Assembly (NCBI RefSeq): GCF_011397635.1
Contig: NC_064752.1
Location: forward strand, 6,220,607 to 6,284,606
From: Epinephelus fuscoguttatus
Taxonomy: Eukaryota; Chordata; Actinopteri; Perciformes; Serranidae
Reading direction: 5' to 3'
Length of the DNA stretch: 64,000 nucleotides
A program made the translations under genes and the position numbers. Under the pieces are notes generated by a model. It had not been told where the DNA came from, searched no databases, and worked only from the letters and a program-made list of their open reading frames with translations. Within the stretch, counting starts at the first letter, position 1. Each line of letters begins with the position of its first letter. This document shows, piece by piece, positions 51,933-63,553 of the stretch.

Positions 51933-52020
51933 TTTTAGAGCGTACTAGGAATCCCGATTTTATTCTCTGAACGATGGGAGTTTATCAAGCCGTCCTCCGC
52001 TCGCTGCTCAGGGTATTCAG
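51933..52020 (-). other. ywhab: ywhab probable non-coding first exon (5' UTR)
   Basis: On the minus strand a strong donor (AAAA|GTGAGTTC, GT at 51932-51931) closes a GC-rich stretch just below the promoter motifs. The coding exon needs an upstream UTR exon because its acceptor lies 7 nt before the ATG. The 5' edge is inferred. Confidence 0.45.
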
Positions 52021-52137
52021 GGCAGTACCACTTCCGCCTGCTCTGACACTTCCGCTTCCTCTAAACCCCACCCCTCCCCCCGCCAGTATCCATGGCGACC
52101 GCGCCAGGGGGTTTCCTGAGCATCTTGCGAGGGGCTT

Positions 52138-52145
52138 TGACGTCA
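52138..52145. promoter_or_regulatory. CRE palindrome upstream of ywhab
   Basis: TGACGTCA, the full ATF/CREB site, about 120-200 bp upstream of the putative first exon. Confidence 0.55.
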
Positions 52146-52239
52146 GGAGGGCCATGGCAACCGCTACAGGATGACGTGCGCCGGTCTCCGTGGCAACTGT
52201 CTCTATGAGGCCGCTGCTGTCGTATCTGAGTTCACCATC

Positions 52240-53240
52240 GTGTCAGCTGACACAGCTCTGTGTGGGTTACACTGATTTTTATTTTTTTTATTTTATTTTT
52301 TTATGAGCGTTCGTACATTATACCAAGCAGGTCTGTTTCTCCCACCACACCACCTACACAACCACTGCACACCCTGAAACACATAGTCCATCATCAACCA
52401 TTCACTTCTCTTCTTTCCTTGTCTATTTGTCATTTTACAACACAGGGTTGCACAATGAAATTAAGTTATAGCCCCTTCACACCACACACACCAACACAGG
52501 CGTATATACAAATATTTAAAGGAAATTAATAAGTGTAATTATTAAATTTATCACACAAAACATAAAAAAAAACACTTAAACAGACATGACAAGACCAGAG
52601 GATTTCTCTCATTCCCTCACTGGCTGTAAACACTATGTAAGTGACATGCGATAGATTTTTAGGGTCTCAAAGTAGTGGCCAAGGAGTCATATCCATCCAG
52701 CAAGAAACGTCTTTAAAGGCACATTTAGGCATGTTTTGAATGTATTTTTTCTAATCTGGCCTTTAAATATTTTTCCCAGTCATATTTTTTTACTGCTTAA
52801 AATTGGTAAAAATCGTATTTTATTGTACAGCTGTGTGCGGTGTATTGCTTCGCTTAGCGCCTCCTTACCATGCTGCCCCTCTTTCACTCTGTTTATTATG
52901 GGACTACTGCTGCGCGAGTGTGAGCTCTACACCGGGAAATGTTGAGAGTCCACTTGCTGTTGGCATCGCATGGCTAACATTACTTAATGGTTATTAATGG
53001 ATTCATCAACAGAGTCAATCGGTTTCAGTGTCGATTTGAGTTTGTTGGGACCGTTGAATTCCTTGGTGTTGGATGTTAGCGACTGCTGCTCCTGTGTTTG
53101 CTCGTGCTACTTGGTCGATGGTGAACTGACTCTGGGCAGAGCGGTTCAGAGACCAGAGTCCCCTAGTGCTGTGTCTGTTGAGTTGGTGTATCAGATAGAC
53201 TGAGGCCTGGTTGTTCAACAAATGGATTTCAGATTGCATT
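52240..53240. other. gene-free region upstream of ywhab
   Basis: T/A-rich start, then GTTGCACAATGAAATTAAG, reminiscent of fish LINE 3' ends (weak). Short open frames on both strands show no recognisable protein. Confidence 0.35.
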
Positions 53241-53244
53241 TGTT

Positions 53245-54225
53245 TGGGCAGCACGATGGTGCAGTGGTTAGCATGGTCGCCTCACAGCAAGAGGGCTCCT
53301 GGTCCGAACTTGGAGTGGGGGAGCCCTTCTGTGCGGAGTCTGCATGTTCTCCCTGTGTCAGCGTGGGTTTTCTCTGGGTACTCCAGCTTCCTCCCACATT
53401 CAAAAGACACGCAGGTTAATTGGTGACTCTAAATTGGCTGTAGGTGTGAATGTGAGTGTGAATGGTTGTCTGTCTCTAAGGGCACATTCACACCAGGATA
53501 GTCGGGGGGACTCAGTTCGATTGGGCGGGGAATGTCGAAAAATTTAACACCTTCATTTAGTTCGGTTCACTTTCACACTGCACTTTTTAAAGTGGACCAA
53601 ACCACCTGGACAATGTCATGCAGTTACAACAGCTGCTTGTTTGGGGGCAGTATTGCCCGAAACAACCACTGACTGAGCATGAGGAAGAAGAAGTTTTTTT
53701 TTTTTTTTTTTTTTACCTTGATGCAAAACCGATCCGCTGACTGATTAAATCCGCATTAAACAATTTAAAAACTGCTTCTCCTGGTTCACACTGTTAGCTT
53801 TGTTTGTTTTTTTTCTACCCAAAATGCACTGCATATCACTTCCTCTCTTTAGTCCACTTCCTCTCTTTGGTTCGCTTGAAATTCCATTTGCATTTCCCAC
53901 TGTAAGCCAACTGCACCAGGGTTCACTTGCAAGTGAACCGAGACCCCCAGTTTTCAAGCGGACCAGGGTTCACTTGTTTGGTCCGCACCAAATGAGTTCG
54001 TATGAGCATTCACACCACTCCAGATGAACCGAACTATCCATGGAAGCGGACCAGGGTTTGTTTAAAGCAGACCAAATAGCGCCAGTGTGAGTGTGTCCTA
54101 TGTGTCAGCTCTGTGATAGTCTGGTAACCTGTCCAGTGTGCACCCTGTCTCTCCCAGTGTCAGCTGAGATAGGCTCCAGACCCCTGTGACCCCCAACTGG
54201 ATAAGTGGTTGCAGAAAATGAATGA
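53245..54225 (-). repeat. dispersed repeat, family B, copy 2, split by a MITE
   Basis: Reverse orientation to 11595-11905. Left part 53245-53478 (TTGGGCAGCACGATGGTGC, GTGACTCTAAATTGGCTGTA) and right part 54099-54225 (GTCAGCTGAGATAGGCTCC, GATAAGTGGTTGCAGAAAAT) are contiguous in copy 1 but separated here by 620 bp. Confidence 0.85.
53479..54098. mobile_element. 620-bp MITE nested in family B repeat, TA target site
   Basis: Inserted at a TA (53477-53478 and 54099-54100): the flanks join to restore CTCTATGTGTCAGC of the host repeat. Ends GGGCACATTCACAC and, reversed, GGACACACTCACAC (12 of 14 match). The interior holds repeated GTTCACTTG/CAAGTGAACC and GGTCCGC-like motifs. No transposase. TA duplication fits Tc1/mariner-like elements. 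Confidence 0.8.
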
Positions 54226-54359
54226 CTTGCTTTTCATTGTCAGTCAATTTACATTCCTGTTCTTCTTCTTTTGTTTGATTTTGCAAGCTCCCGAGTACTC
54301 TATAATACTTAAATGAGTACTGGAATATGGAAGCTACTTAAAATGCCCATCCCTATCTT

Positions 54360-54770
54360 AAATATACTGTAGACCAGGGATACCAAGCCTGGGTGTTCCC
54401 CACCACACCCTTGTTGTTAGCCAATCCCCTTTTCCCACCTTTTGTCCGTGTCCACCTCCTCCAGCTGTGTCTCGTTCTTGTGATTAGTTTTCTGTGTATA
54501 TATACATCTGTGTGTTTCCCTTTGCTGCTGGTCAGTTTGTCTGCGTTCATTCCTGCGTTCATGGTGTCAGGTCCCGCTCTGTTCCCTGCCTGGTGTCTTG
54601 TGTTCTGTTTGGATTTTTTACCCGAGTTCATCATAGTATCCCAGTTGGTTTTCAGTTAGTTTTGGTTCTCTGATTGATTTTCATCAGTTTTATTAAAGCT
54701 CACTCTTTCTTTAACCTCTAACGTGCCTGCTGCTCTGCAGTCGGGTCCCTCCCGAACGGATACTTGACAG
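54360..54770 (+). mobile_element. possible solo LTR (Ty3/gypsy-like)
   Basis: Layout like an LTR: TATATATA near 54497, ATTAAA near 54692, and CTGCTGCTCTGCAGTCGGGT leading to ..CTTGACA at 54767. The 5' border and target duplication are not visible. Confidence 0.35.
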
Positions 54771-55735
54771 TAGTGTCAGTGATTTCCATTGTCTTTCTAC
54801 AGTATGATGTTAATGATATGGTGCCAATCTACTTCTGTCAGTGATACTCACTGAAGCACCTGCCCGTTATCACAGCCCTGGACTGTAGTGGCAGCAGTTG
54901 CTTCTAAGAAGGCTTTGCTTTGTTGAGGAACGCCCTTGTGGGTAGGATGGTTTTCAGGGCAGTTGTGGCGCGGTGGTGTAAAGGCAGCTTAATGTATATC
55001 AAAGGCACACACAAAAAATAATAATCCAGTGTGAATTAGAAAATGGTTTGCAGAGCCACACAGCATCCTATGGGGGGCCCAGATTTGGCCCATGGACTGT
55101 AAGTTGAGCATTACTGCCGTAGACAGTGCTCCAACACCCGTGGGGTAGAGGGGTCCATAGAGGGAGCAGGCCCTCCAATAATGAGCTGAGTGGAGAAAAG
55201 GCTCCCAGGAGGCACTCAGAGTGCCACCATGGCACACGTGTGTTCAAAGAAGAACTTGTATTAAACTAACAATATGCCATTTGCTATATTAGCCCTCAAA
55301 GAGACAAACCCACTCCGTCATTGGTTTTATACTTTCGGGAGAAATAGTCAGTAGCAATATATAAGTATATGCTTATTCTACATAGATTATTAATAAGATA
55401 TATATATCCGTTGGGCAGATTTATCTTTGAGTGAGAGTTCCAGCATTTTCCAAGTGTTTCTTGTGAGTGTGTTTCGACTGTTTTTGCCCGTTGATTTGGA
55501 TCCTTTTGCCTGATCACACATCTACCGATCTGAGCGTGATTAAAGACCCTGAACTTTCATCTTTATCTGAGTGTCTGCTTTGTGAGTTCTAATCCAGTTT
55601 GTGCATGGCACATTGTACTGATTGATTCAGCATTAAAGTGGCTAAAAGGATGCACCAGTTGGGTTTCAAATGACTGGCAATGGGTGACTTTAGAAAGAAA
55701 TCTAGTAAGAAAAAGCAGATAATAATTAATACTTG
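54771..55735. other. intergenic, repeat-like fragments
   Basis: Contains GTGAATTAGAAAATGGTTTG (55031-55050) of a dispersed repeat also at 47824, and an LTR-like stretch around 55500-55620. No gene. Confidence 0.35.
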
Positions 55736-55887
55736 TTACATCAAATCAAATCAAATCAAATCAAACTTTATTTGTGTAGCACTTTTCATACATTAAAAAT
55801 GCAGCACAAATTGCTTCACAGAATAAAAACAAACAAAAATAATACATACATATTGAAAACCTGCCCCTCCCACCCCCACATATAAAC

Positions 55888-55935
<48 letters not shown>

Positions 55936-56440
55936 GGTGGGCAGTGAGGAACCAGGTAAGGAAAGAACCACCTATGGGGAGCCATCCACACTGAGAGGCG
56001 CCACAACCGACGGCCGCAGGGAACGCCGCCACAGAGACCACCCCGACCCAGACAGACTGGGGTGGACTCCACACATGGTGCAGAGCCCCCCAGTCCTCTG
56101 GGCCTGAGGGATCTCCAGGGCGACGTCCCCGCGGGCAGCCCGGACACACCTCTCAGTGTGGAGGCCCCCCATGAGGAAACACTGGAGCTAAAAACTAAAA
56201 GGCTAAAAGGCAATATGATAAGATAAAACAAGTATGAGATAAAATAATGATAAAATGCATAAAAATGTAAGATTAGGAAAAATTAAAGATTTAAGGATTA
56301 AAATAATATTAATAATAAATAAATAAATAAATATATGAAGATTTAGAAACTAAAATGCATAAAGATTTAAAAATAAATCATTTAAAAGCATTAGAAAGTA
56401 AAAATAACATATAATAGAAGAATTAAAAGAGTAAAAGAAA

Positions 56441-58012
56441 TCAGTTAAAAGCTAAATTAAAAAGGTGAGTCTTGAGCCTCCTTTTAAAAACATCAACAGT
56501 CTCTGCAGTCCTGATGTTCTCCGGCAGGCTGTTCCATAAGTGAGGGCCATAATGGCTGAATGCAGCCTCCCCGTGGGTTTTTGTTCTAACTCTTGGAATG
56601 ATTAAAAGGCCGGTGCCGGAGGACCTCAGGATCCGTGAGGGTTGATATGATAAAAGCAGGTCAGATAAATAAGATGGCCCAAGACCATTAAGACATTTAA
56701 AAAATAATAAAAGAACATTAAAATTGATCCTGAAACACACGGGGAGCCAATGCAGCGATTCTAAAACTGGTGTAATGTGCTCCCGCCCTCTGGTCCTCGT
56801 CAGCACTCGTGCGGCTGAGTTTTGGAGTAACTGCAGGTTAGAGGTGATCTTTTTGGGAAGACCAGAGAGCAGGGCATTACAGTAATCTAAACGACAAGAG
56901 ATAAAGGCATGCATCAGCACCTCCGTGTTAGCCTGAGAGAGAAACGGGCGGACTCTGGCTATATTCTTAAGATGATAAAAACCTATCTTTGTTACATTTT
57001 TGATGTGTGGAATAAAACTAAGCTCAGAGTCAAAAATGACGCCCAGGTTCTTTACACATTGTGAGGGTTTAAAATCTTGTAGTTTTGGTAAAAGTTTCTC
57101 TCTCTTGCCTCCAGGACCAATAATTAAAACCTCTGTTTTGTCCTGGTTGAGCTGTAGGAAATTCACTGCCATCCATGACTTGATATCTAAAATGCAGTTA
57201 AAAAAGGTATCAATTGGCCCTGTGTCATCAGGAGACACGGCGATGTACAGCTGTGTGTCATCTGCGTAACTGTGGAAGCTGATGCCGTGCCTCCTGATGA
57301 CGTCCCCAAGGGGAAGCATGTATAGATTAAAAAGAATTGGACCTAAAATTGACCCTTGGGGCACCCCACACCTAATTTCATGCGTTCTGGAGGAACATGT
57401 ATCCATACTTACAAAGAAACAACGATCTGTGAGATAAGAGCTGAACCAGTTAAAAACAGTACCAGAGAGGCCCACCAGGTTTCTGAGTCTGTTTAATAAA
57501 ATGTGATGGTCTACTGTATCGAAGGCAGCACTTAGATCCAGTGTTACCAAGACTGTGAGTTTTTGTGAATCTGCATTAAACCTGATATCATTTAAAATCT
57601 TTAAAAGGGCTGTCTCGGTACTGTGGTTCATCCTAAAACCAGATTGATATTTCTCTAAAATACTGTTAAAATCATTTACTTGGTTAAAAACCAGGTTTTC
57701 TAAAATCTCACTTAAAAACGGTAAGTTGGATACAGGTCGGTAATTATTAAAAATGTTGGGATCTAAATTACTCTTCTTCAGAAGGGGCTTCACCACCGCC
57801 GTTTTGAAGGCAGCGGGGAAGACACCCGTCTGAAGAGAGTAATTCACTATATTTAAAATCTGTTCCTCAAAGAATCCATAAAATGTCTTTAAAAGTGACG
57901 TGGGAATCGGATCTAAAAGGCAAGTTGTTGGGTTTACCTGGGAGAAAACTCGACCAAGTGTTCTCGCATCAACCAGGACAAAACTCTCCAGTGTTTCCTC
58001 AGGTAAAAGCAA
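56441..58012 (-). pseudogene. LINE reverse transcriptase (ORF2 part), frame open
   Basis: An unbroken frame of over 500 codons with the reverse-transcriptase blocks in order: TLDLSAAFDTVDH (about residues 157-169), GVPQGSILGP (216-225) and YADD (249-252), then the L2/CR1-type region RLDYCNALLSGLP and LQNSAARVLTRT, ending in WNSLPENIRTAETVDVFKRR. Both catalytic Asp of YADD and the first Asp are present. No natural ATG belongs to this frame: it is the downstream part of a longer ORF cut by a frameshift near 58000. LINEs of this kind copy their RNA at nicked target DNA. Confidence 0.85.
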
Positions 58013-58350
58013 TGATGATGTTTGTTAGAAATTACATTCTGTTGGGATAAAAGACTGGACCTGATATCATCGATTTTACTTCTGAAGTGGTCTGTAAAGT
58101 CCTCGCAGAGGGCATCTGTTGATATGTTGGATGGTTTATTAAAATCGGTGCTGGTTAAACAATCGGACATGGAGAAAAGAAATTTGGGGTTGTTTTTATG
58201 ATCAGAAATGAGTTTTGAAAAGTGGGATATTCTTGCCTGTTTGACTGTTTTATTGTAGGATTTGAGTTGTTTGCGTAATATTTCAAAATGAACTGTCAAT
58301 TTGGTTTTTCTCCACCTCCTCTCTGCACTCCTGCATTTTCTTTTCAGTCT
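57985..58350 (-). pseudogene. LINE ORF2 upstream part, other frame
   Basis: In a different minus-strand frame the translation continues upstream: KLTVHFEILRKQLKSYNKTV, NPKFLFSMSDCLTS and FRSKIDDIRS, the region between endonuclease and reverse transcriptase. A one-base-type frameshift near 58000-58025 (stop TAA at 58027-58025 in the downstream frame) separates it from the catalytic part. Confidence 0.75.
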
Positions 58351-59240
58351 TCTACATAATTAAAGAGGTTAAACAGAAAGGGTAAAAAATTAGAATTCTG
58401 TGTGAATATTTTGTTTTTTGCCTTCAGCATTCAAATTTGAATTCTCGAGTCCTTGGTCATTTCAAAACACACTGTATCCAAATGAGAAAGAACATTTATG
58501 ACTGCTGCGAAATGAAACAGCTGGTAAACTTGAGTGTTTATGATTTGGTTGATTCCTCACAGTGAAACGAGTCATTTTCATGGGTTTATTTCATTTTGTA
58601 GAGTCGTGCATTTGGAAGGTATTGGGACAGTTTATCTTTTTAATCCTTTGTTTCCTGCAGGTCAGTTAATTCTAAATCAGAGTTAACAAACATCAACTCA
58701 ACTGGGGTAAACTGACCTGAACAATTAATCAGTCTGTCAGTCCATCATTTATACAAGCAGCCAATTCCAGTCGATTCATTAATTAATTCATCAAACAATC
58801 TGTCAGCGATCATTTAGTCAGTCGTATAATAATCAATACAGAAAGCTAAGAATCAGTAAAATGTTGTAAACGTATTAATCCATCAATGCTTCACTAACAA
58901 ACGAGTTGATTGAATAAACAATACACAGTGGAAGTGGAGAGCATCATCAGACCAGACAACTGGTTCATCAGCTCAAGTGACCAATAAATCAATAAATCAA
59001 ATCAGCCAGTGACGTCAGAAGTTACTGATGAAAAGCAGAATGTGTGAGTGTGACTGTAACTGATCGGCTGCTTACAGTAAACCTTATGTCGTTGCTATGC
59101 TCAGTGTGTATGTGAGAGAGACAGAGTACAGATACTGTACTGTATTATGAATTAACTCACAGCTGTACATTTATAAATGTGTTTCTATGTCCATGGATGG
59201 ATTTCTGAACTGACCTACCAGGCGCACGCCGGGAGCCTCT
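58351..59240. other. AT-rich gene-free stretch
   Basis: Many AATCAAT/ATTAATT words; no exon, no recognised element. Confidence 0.45.
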
Positions 59241-59247
59241 GTTTGGA

Positions 59248-61095
59248 CGACTACAAAGAGTTGCAAAATGACTGTGAAGATGTGCAAATGGGCTACAAAG
59301 AGGTACACACAACTACAGAGAGATACAAAAAGAATACAGAGACCCAACATGACAAGGACATGCAACAATACTACAAATAGAGTAGGAAAGAAAGACCCAT
59401 AAGAGGACTACAAAAGGTGCAAAACAGCTAGAAAAGCCTTCAAAAAGACAATAAAAAAGATGCATAATAACTAGGCTACAAAGAAACACAAAATGACTAC
59501 AAAGACATGCAACATGACTACAAAGATGTGCAAATAGACTACAAAGAGACAAAAAAAGACTACAGGGACCCCAACAAAGAGACTACAAAAAGATGCAATC
59601 CAAAACAACTAGGGTACAAAGATATGCAATAAAATACTGTAGGGACCCTTGGTCACGGCAAAGAGACTACAAAAAGATGCCAAACAACTAGGCTACAAAG
59701 AGACGCAAAATGACTATAAAGATGTGCAAATGTACTGCAAAGAGATACAAAAGAACTGAGATACAAAAAAACCTAGAGACCATGGCCTACAAAGAGACAC
59801 AAAATTACTACAAAGTGATACAAAACAACTACAAAGAGACACAAAAAAGACTACAGGGACCCCAAGACATCACAAAAAGACTTAAAAAGATTAACAAACA
59901 AACAACTAGGCTACAAAGAGACACAAAATGACTACAAAGACATGCAAAATCACAAAAGATGTGCAAATAGACTACACAGAGATACAAAAGAACTGAGACA
60001 CAAAAAATCTAGAGACCCCAAAACGTCACAAAAAGATGACAAAAAGATGCAAATTGACTATAAAGACATGCAAAAGACTTAAAGAACATCCAAAACAACT
60101 AGACTACAAGAGACACAAAACAACTACAAAGAGACAAAAAAGACTACAGGGACCCCAGGACACCACAAAGAGACTACAAAAAGACAAAACAAATAGGAGA
60201 TGCAAAATGAATACAAAGACATGCAAAACGACTACAAAGATGCGCAAACAGACTACACAGAGGTACAAAAGAACTGAGACACACATAAAAGACCCCAAAG
60301 TCCCCAAAACACCACAAAAGGACAACAAAAATGCATAATGACTACAAAACAACATGCAAAATTACTAGACAGATGTGCAAATAGACTACAAAGACATGCA
60401 AAAGACTTGAAGAACATCCAAAACAACTAGGTTACAAAGAGATGCAAAAGACTACAAAGATGTGCAAATTGACTGCAAAGAGATACAAAAGAACTAAGAC
60501 ACAAAAAATCTAGAGACCCCAAAACATCACAAAAAGATGACAAAAAGATGCGAAATGATGACAAAGATGTGCAAAAAGACTATTAAGAGACACAAAAACA
60601 CTACAGGGACCCCATGACACAACAAAGACACGACCAAAAGACCATGGCCTACAAAGAGATACAAAACAACTACAAAGAGACAGAAAAAGGACTACAGGGA
60701 ACCAATGACATCACAAAAAGACTTCAAAAAGATGCAAAACAACTAAGTTACAAAGAGACACAAAAAAGACGACAGGGACCCCAGGACATGACAAAGAGAC
60801 TACAGAAAGACTTCAAAAAGATGCAGAACAACTGGGCTACAAAGAGACAGAAAAAAGACTACAGGGACCCCAGGACATCACAACAAGACTTAAAAAAGAG
60901 GCAAAACAACAAGGCTACAGAGACACAAAATGACTACAAAAACATGCAAAATCACTACAAAGATGTGCAAATAGACTACACAGAGATACAAAAGAACTAC
61001 AAAGACACTACAAAAAGACTACAAAAAGATTCAGAACAACTAGGCCACCAAGAGATGCAAGAGACTACAAACTGAGGCAAAATGACTACAAAAAT
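59248..61095 (+). repeat. 1.85-kb degenerate minisatellite (ACTACAAAGAGACACAAA-like)
   Basis: About 18-21 bp units built on CTACAAAGAGACACAAAA, interspersed with a higher-order block ACTACAGGGACCCC(A)AGGACATCAC. The + strand is strongly A-rich. Because units are near multiples of 3, frames stay open and encode YKETQN-like hexads; such frames (for example 60614-61075) are by-products, not genes. Confidence 0.93.
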
Positions 61096-62260
61096 GATCA
61101 CATAAGATTGGTGGTGTTGAGCAAAATCTGTTTGTTTTTGATCATACAGATATGGCATAATGTTACTGAATCCCGTCAGAGTGGAAAAGTAACCTGATGT
61201 CTCTAATCCACAGCTAGCAGAGGTTACAGAGCTGTGGGGTACAACATGCAGTTTTCCTGAAGGTTCACAGGTGATGTAAGATTTTTGTCTTCCCTGCTCC
61301 TGTTAGATCAGGGATTGGGAATTGCATTGTTCCAGATTACTGCTCAGATTTTGTATGAAAATATGTGTACACTGAATTTAAGGTATATTCTGGTGACCAG
61401 GCCCTTGCTGTACCTCGCCTCTTACCCAGTGCGTGCTGCGACAGCCTCCCATGAACACCATAAGTGGTTGAGAAAAAGGGCAAATGGAAGTCAGAGAATG
61501 ACATAAAGAACAGGTGAAAGCAGAAGAGGAGAAAGTAAAAACAGTCGGTGAGTTTAACAACTCTTGAGAGACTTTTGTATCACTCATTTCCACTCTGACA
61601 AGTCTTGGAGCTGAACAAAGTGTGAAGCGCTGCAGCTTCTCTGTGCTGCATCTCAGCATTACAGCCACTAGATGGCAGTAAAGACTGCTGTTAGTTTAAT
61701 GTGACTCAGTGGGCTCTGTGTGGAGGCTCTGTGCAGCCTGTACTGCTGCAGTCCATCACACACTCATTTTAGACTTTTATCTTTTGATTAAATATGTCAA
61801 ACTGATTTTCTGTTATTCTGTTTTATACTATTTTTTAATTGTCTTTCAGATCCAGCGTAAAATAAAGACTAGTTTTATGCTAAGCAGAGATGCATCTGCA
61901 TCTAATATCAGTGATTTTGGTTTTGCTCTTTTTCAACAACAAACTTTGAGAAAAATAATAACAAATAATAACAGCAAGTGAAAGAAAAGGTGAAAGAATT
62001 ATTTTAAGACATGGAATAGAATATCAAAGACATACTATTTTGTGAAATTTCTGGACAAAAAATGCTTGTAATCAAACAATCATCATCATCCTCTACTTCC
62101 TCCTCTTTTTCTTCTGCTTCTTCTACTAAATGTATACAGCACCTTTCAAAACACAGTTACAACGTGCTCTGCCTGGGTCAGTCAAGATTTAGACATTTAA
62201 ATACAACAAATGTAACACTGAGACGAGTATAACCAGGCAGTTTTACAACATTTAAATGAA
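61096..62260. other. gene-free; fragment of family B at 61405-61475
   Basis: TTACCCAGTGCGTGCTG then GTGGTTGAGAAAAAGGGC is a truncated copy of the family B repeat, reverse orientation to 11595. A CTCF-like core lies at 61665-61678. No exon recognised. Confidence 0.5.
61665..61678 (+). promoter_or_regulatory. CTCF-like core site
   Basis: CCACTAGATGGCAG, good match to the core; outside both genes. Confidence 0.4.
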
Positions 62261-62990
62261 ATGTAAACTGACCAAAAATTTAAACACAACACTTATTTGT
62301 TTTTGCTTCCATTTTGTCACAGGTTTAAGTTAAAGATCTAAGACTTTTTTTATGCACTCAACAGACATATTTCTCTAAATTTTTTGTTGTGTCAGTGAGC
62401 ACTTAATCCGTTCACCTGACAGGTGTGACATATCAAGATGCTGATTAAACAGCATGATTACGACACAGGTGTGTAGGTGTAGGTGTGCAAATTGATCACG
62501 ACATAGATGGAGCGTGCCCTGGCCATGCTGACTGCAGTAGAGTTCACCAGAGCTGCTGCCTGTGAACTGAATGCTCATTCCACTTTTATAAGACGTCTTC
62601 AGTGTTGCAGTACACCCAACTGACCTCACAACCGCAGAACTTGTGTAACCACACCAGCCCAGGACCTCCACATCCAGCGTCTTCACCTGTGTCTGAGATT
62701 AGCCACCTGCACAGCTGATCTGCACGACCAAATAATTTTTGCACAAACAATCAGAAACTGTCGTAGGTGAGCTCATCTGCATGCTGGTTGTCCTCACCAA
62801 GGTCTTGACCTGACAGCAATTCACTGTTATGACCGACCTGAGTTGCCAACTGCTCACTGGCCACACTGATAAAGGCTAGCATAAGCTACAGACAACAAAC
62901 ACAAGTGCATTTCATAGATGGCAATTTCAATTTGTGACTAAAAAAATGCATTTCCGTTGTCCTTTTGTCAAGATAAAACTGCACATCTCA

Positions 62991-63423
62991 GAGGCCGTTT
63001 ACACGTTGCCGGCTATTTTCGTAAACGGACATTTCACCGTCTCCGTTTTCAAAAAGATCTTCGTTTACACTTCCCCGTGTATATATACACAAGAGCATGC
63101 CAAACCTGTAGGTGGCAGTGTAACGAGAGACTCAAGCCTTCCATGTATCCATTGTCACCATAGCAACATAGGTCGCACTTTTGACACAGGCGCAAGTACT
63201 GGCGCATACTGTGACGTCGGCTGCCTATAACTCCGTTTATCTCCGTTTATCTCAGTTTACATGCAAACGCGTAACCGGAGTTTTCCAAAATCTCCACTCT
63301 GGCCGGAGTTTTTAGAAAGACTCGTTTTCAGGAGAGAAATCTCCGTTTGCGTGTAAACGAAGGGCACAAACGAAGGAAGATGTCTCCGTTTATCAAAATC
63401 ACCGTGTACGTGTAAACGGCCTC
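62991..63423. mobile_element. Harbinger-like MITE, copy 1
   Basis: TIR GAGGCCGTTTACACG at the left and its reverse complement at the right (..GTGTAAACGGCCTC). Flanked by TCA (62988-62990) and TTA (63424-63426), a 3-bp TTA target with one transition, as PIF/Harbinger elements make. 433 bp, no gene. Interior rich in CTCCGTTT/AAACGGAG motifs. Confidence 0.82.
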
Positions 63424-63553
63424 TTAGAGTGGCCTTTTACTGTGACCATCCCAAAGCACACCTGCGTAGTAATGATGCTGTTTAATCAGCATCTCGATGA
63501 GCCACACCTGTCAGGTGGATGGATTATCTTAGAAAAGGAGAAGTGCTCACTGA

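Larger units (their letters stand above)
50650..52240 (-). promoter_or_regulatory. CpG island and promoter of ywhab
   Basis: About 1.6 kb of GC- and CpG-rich DNA in an AT-rich surround, spanning the likely first exon. Upstream of it (higher coordinates) lie a full CRE palindrome TGACGTCA (52138-52145), a TGACGTG half site (52172-52178) and three X-box-like GGCRAC cores (52090-52099, 52152-52161, 52188-52197). No TATA box is seen. The promoter could be bidirectional, but I see no + strand gene leaving it. Confidence 0.6.
55741..58350 (-). mobile_element. 5'-truncated L2/CR1-type LINE
   Basis: Minus-strand element with a reverse transcriptase, a GC-rich 3' UTR (about 55940-56180) containing a CA run, and a tail of pentanucleotide units (CAAAT on +, 55741-55765) after AATAAAG. 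It begins in the domain upstream of the reverse transcriptase; the endonuclease is missing, the usual result of incomplete reverse transcription. Confidence 0.88.

Noticed and set aside
55761..56231. Minus-strand frames with a Cys/Val repeat (VCVCVC)
   Set aside because: They read through the CA microsatellite and GC-rich 3' UTR of the LINE.
60614..61075. 153-codon open frame of YKETQ-like repeats
   Set aside because: It is produced by the minisatellite; unit length near a multiple of three keeps frames open. No start context, no splice sites, no non-repeat domain.
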